A stretch of 21,241 bases of DNA from a virus: IMG/VR virus record IMGVR_UViG_3300008266_000605, positions 1 through 21,241 of that record. One strand, written 5' to 3'. This document shows, piece after piece, positions 20,974 to 21,241 of the stretch. The notes beneath the pieces are model-generated. The model did not search any database. It was given only the letters and a program-made list of their open reading frames with translations, and was not told the origin of the DNA. Both the position numbers and the translations under genes were made by a program. Positions within the stretch are counted from its first letter, which is position 1, and each line of letters starts with the position of its first letter.

Positions 20974-21241
20974 AAATGACGTATTCTCCTATTTGAAATA
21001 TGCCGTTTTTTGTAGTAATTGTTTTTGTTTCAGCATCATATTCAATATATCTGCGATCAATTGCCACCACATAGGTAAGTAATACCCCATCCACAAAAAC
21101 AGAGGGAGGACTGACAAAAGCGTCATTTTGATATATTGATTCGGTACCTGCTTCATTAGTCGGTATTGTGCCTGTTTCAATTTTTATATCAACATACGGC
21201 TTTATGCCTATTAATCCCAAAGGTATCGGTTGCAGATTTGC
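20876..21241 (-). CDS. Partial structural protein with shared beta module
   Basis: The 3' part of a gene whose start lies beyond the right edge; the frame is open to the last base (…ANLQPIPLGLIGIKPYVDIKI). About residues 40-90 of the visible part (YQNDAF, PPSVFVDGVLLTYVV, DRRYIEYDAETKTITTKNG, GEYVIY) are closely similar to the C-terminal module of the neck-like protein at 14122-14829. That module would naturally end near GEYVIY, but the frame continues for about 30 codons over the glycosyltransferase start with an unrelated basic tail. Probably a virion or tail-tip protein; the function is unknown. Confidence 0.6.
   Translation of the reverse strand, partial: ANLQPIPLGLIGIKPYVDIKIETGTIPTNEAGTESIYQNDAFVSPPSVFVDGVLLTYVVAIDRRYIEYDAETKTITTKNGIFQIGEYVIYAERIWQDYRYHNGGRTCRKEIRYCFHKSDMG

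Overview
This window is a stretch of a tailed double-stranded DNA bacteriophage (or a prophage of one) that infects a member of the Bacteroidota. The host call is inference from several independent signs: A-rich leaders instead of strong Shine-Dalgarno sequences before most genes, two matches to the Bacteroidota -7 promoter element TAnnTTTG, predicted signal peptides that end in A/G followed by Gln (the Bacteroidetes 'Q-rule'), and structural proteins of types I associate with Bacteroidota phages (DUF6712-like connector, matching portal and capsid types). No integrase, terminase, tape measure, tRNA, CRISPR array or IS element is visible.

The window has two converging modules. Positions 1-8063 (+ strand) are the early, DNA-metabolism module: ERF recombinase, a small helical protein, an AT-rich orphan, an SSB-like protein, a stand-alone DnaA domain IV protein, a VRR-NUC nuclease, a small HTH protein, a DUF6291-like replication protein, a C5 cytosine methyltransferase, a DnaB helicase, and a 727-residue SF2 helicase fused to a SPPF-type DNA methyltransferase. 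No polymerase is present, so replication probably recruits host enzymes. Most genes touch or overlap, with breaks at 2884-2981 (promoter plus a structured leader) and 5848-5879 (second promoter).

Positions 8198-21241 (- strand, read right to left) are the late module: a partial structural protein, a glycosyltransferase, scaffold-like protein, major capsid protein, a tail-tube-like protein, a small structural protein, a portal with unusual C-terminal extensions, connector and neck proteins, three consecutive fibre-region proteins that all carry Sec signal peptides, four small membrane proteins, a lipoprotein with a C-terminal membrane segment (candidate unimolecular spanin), a metallophosphoesterase and a GH24 lysozyme. 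The modules meet at 8064-8197, which holds a rho-independent terminator for the early module. Two more terminator-like hairpins follow the capsid and tail-tube-like genes.

The most notable observation is a 253-codon second reading frame (3681-4442) lying wholly inside the methyltransferase gene. It has the features of a genuine conserved protein: three LPTP repeats and a C-terminal MMGFPTDW motif. The second is the run of three signal-peptide-bearing proteins where cytoplasmically assembled tail fibres would be expected.
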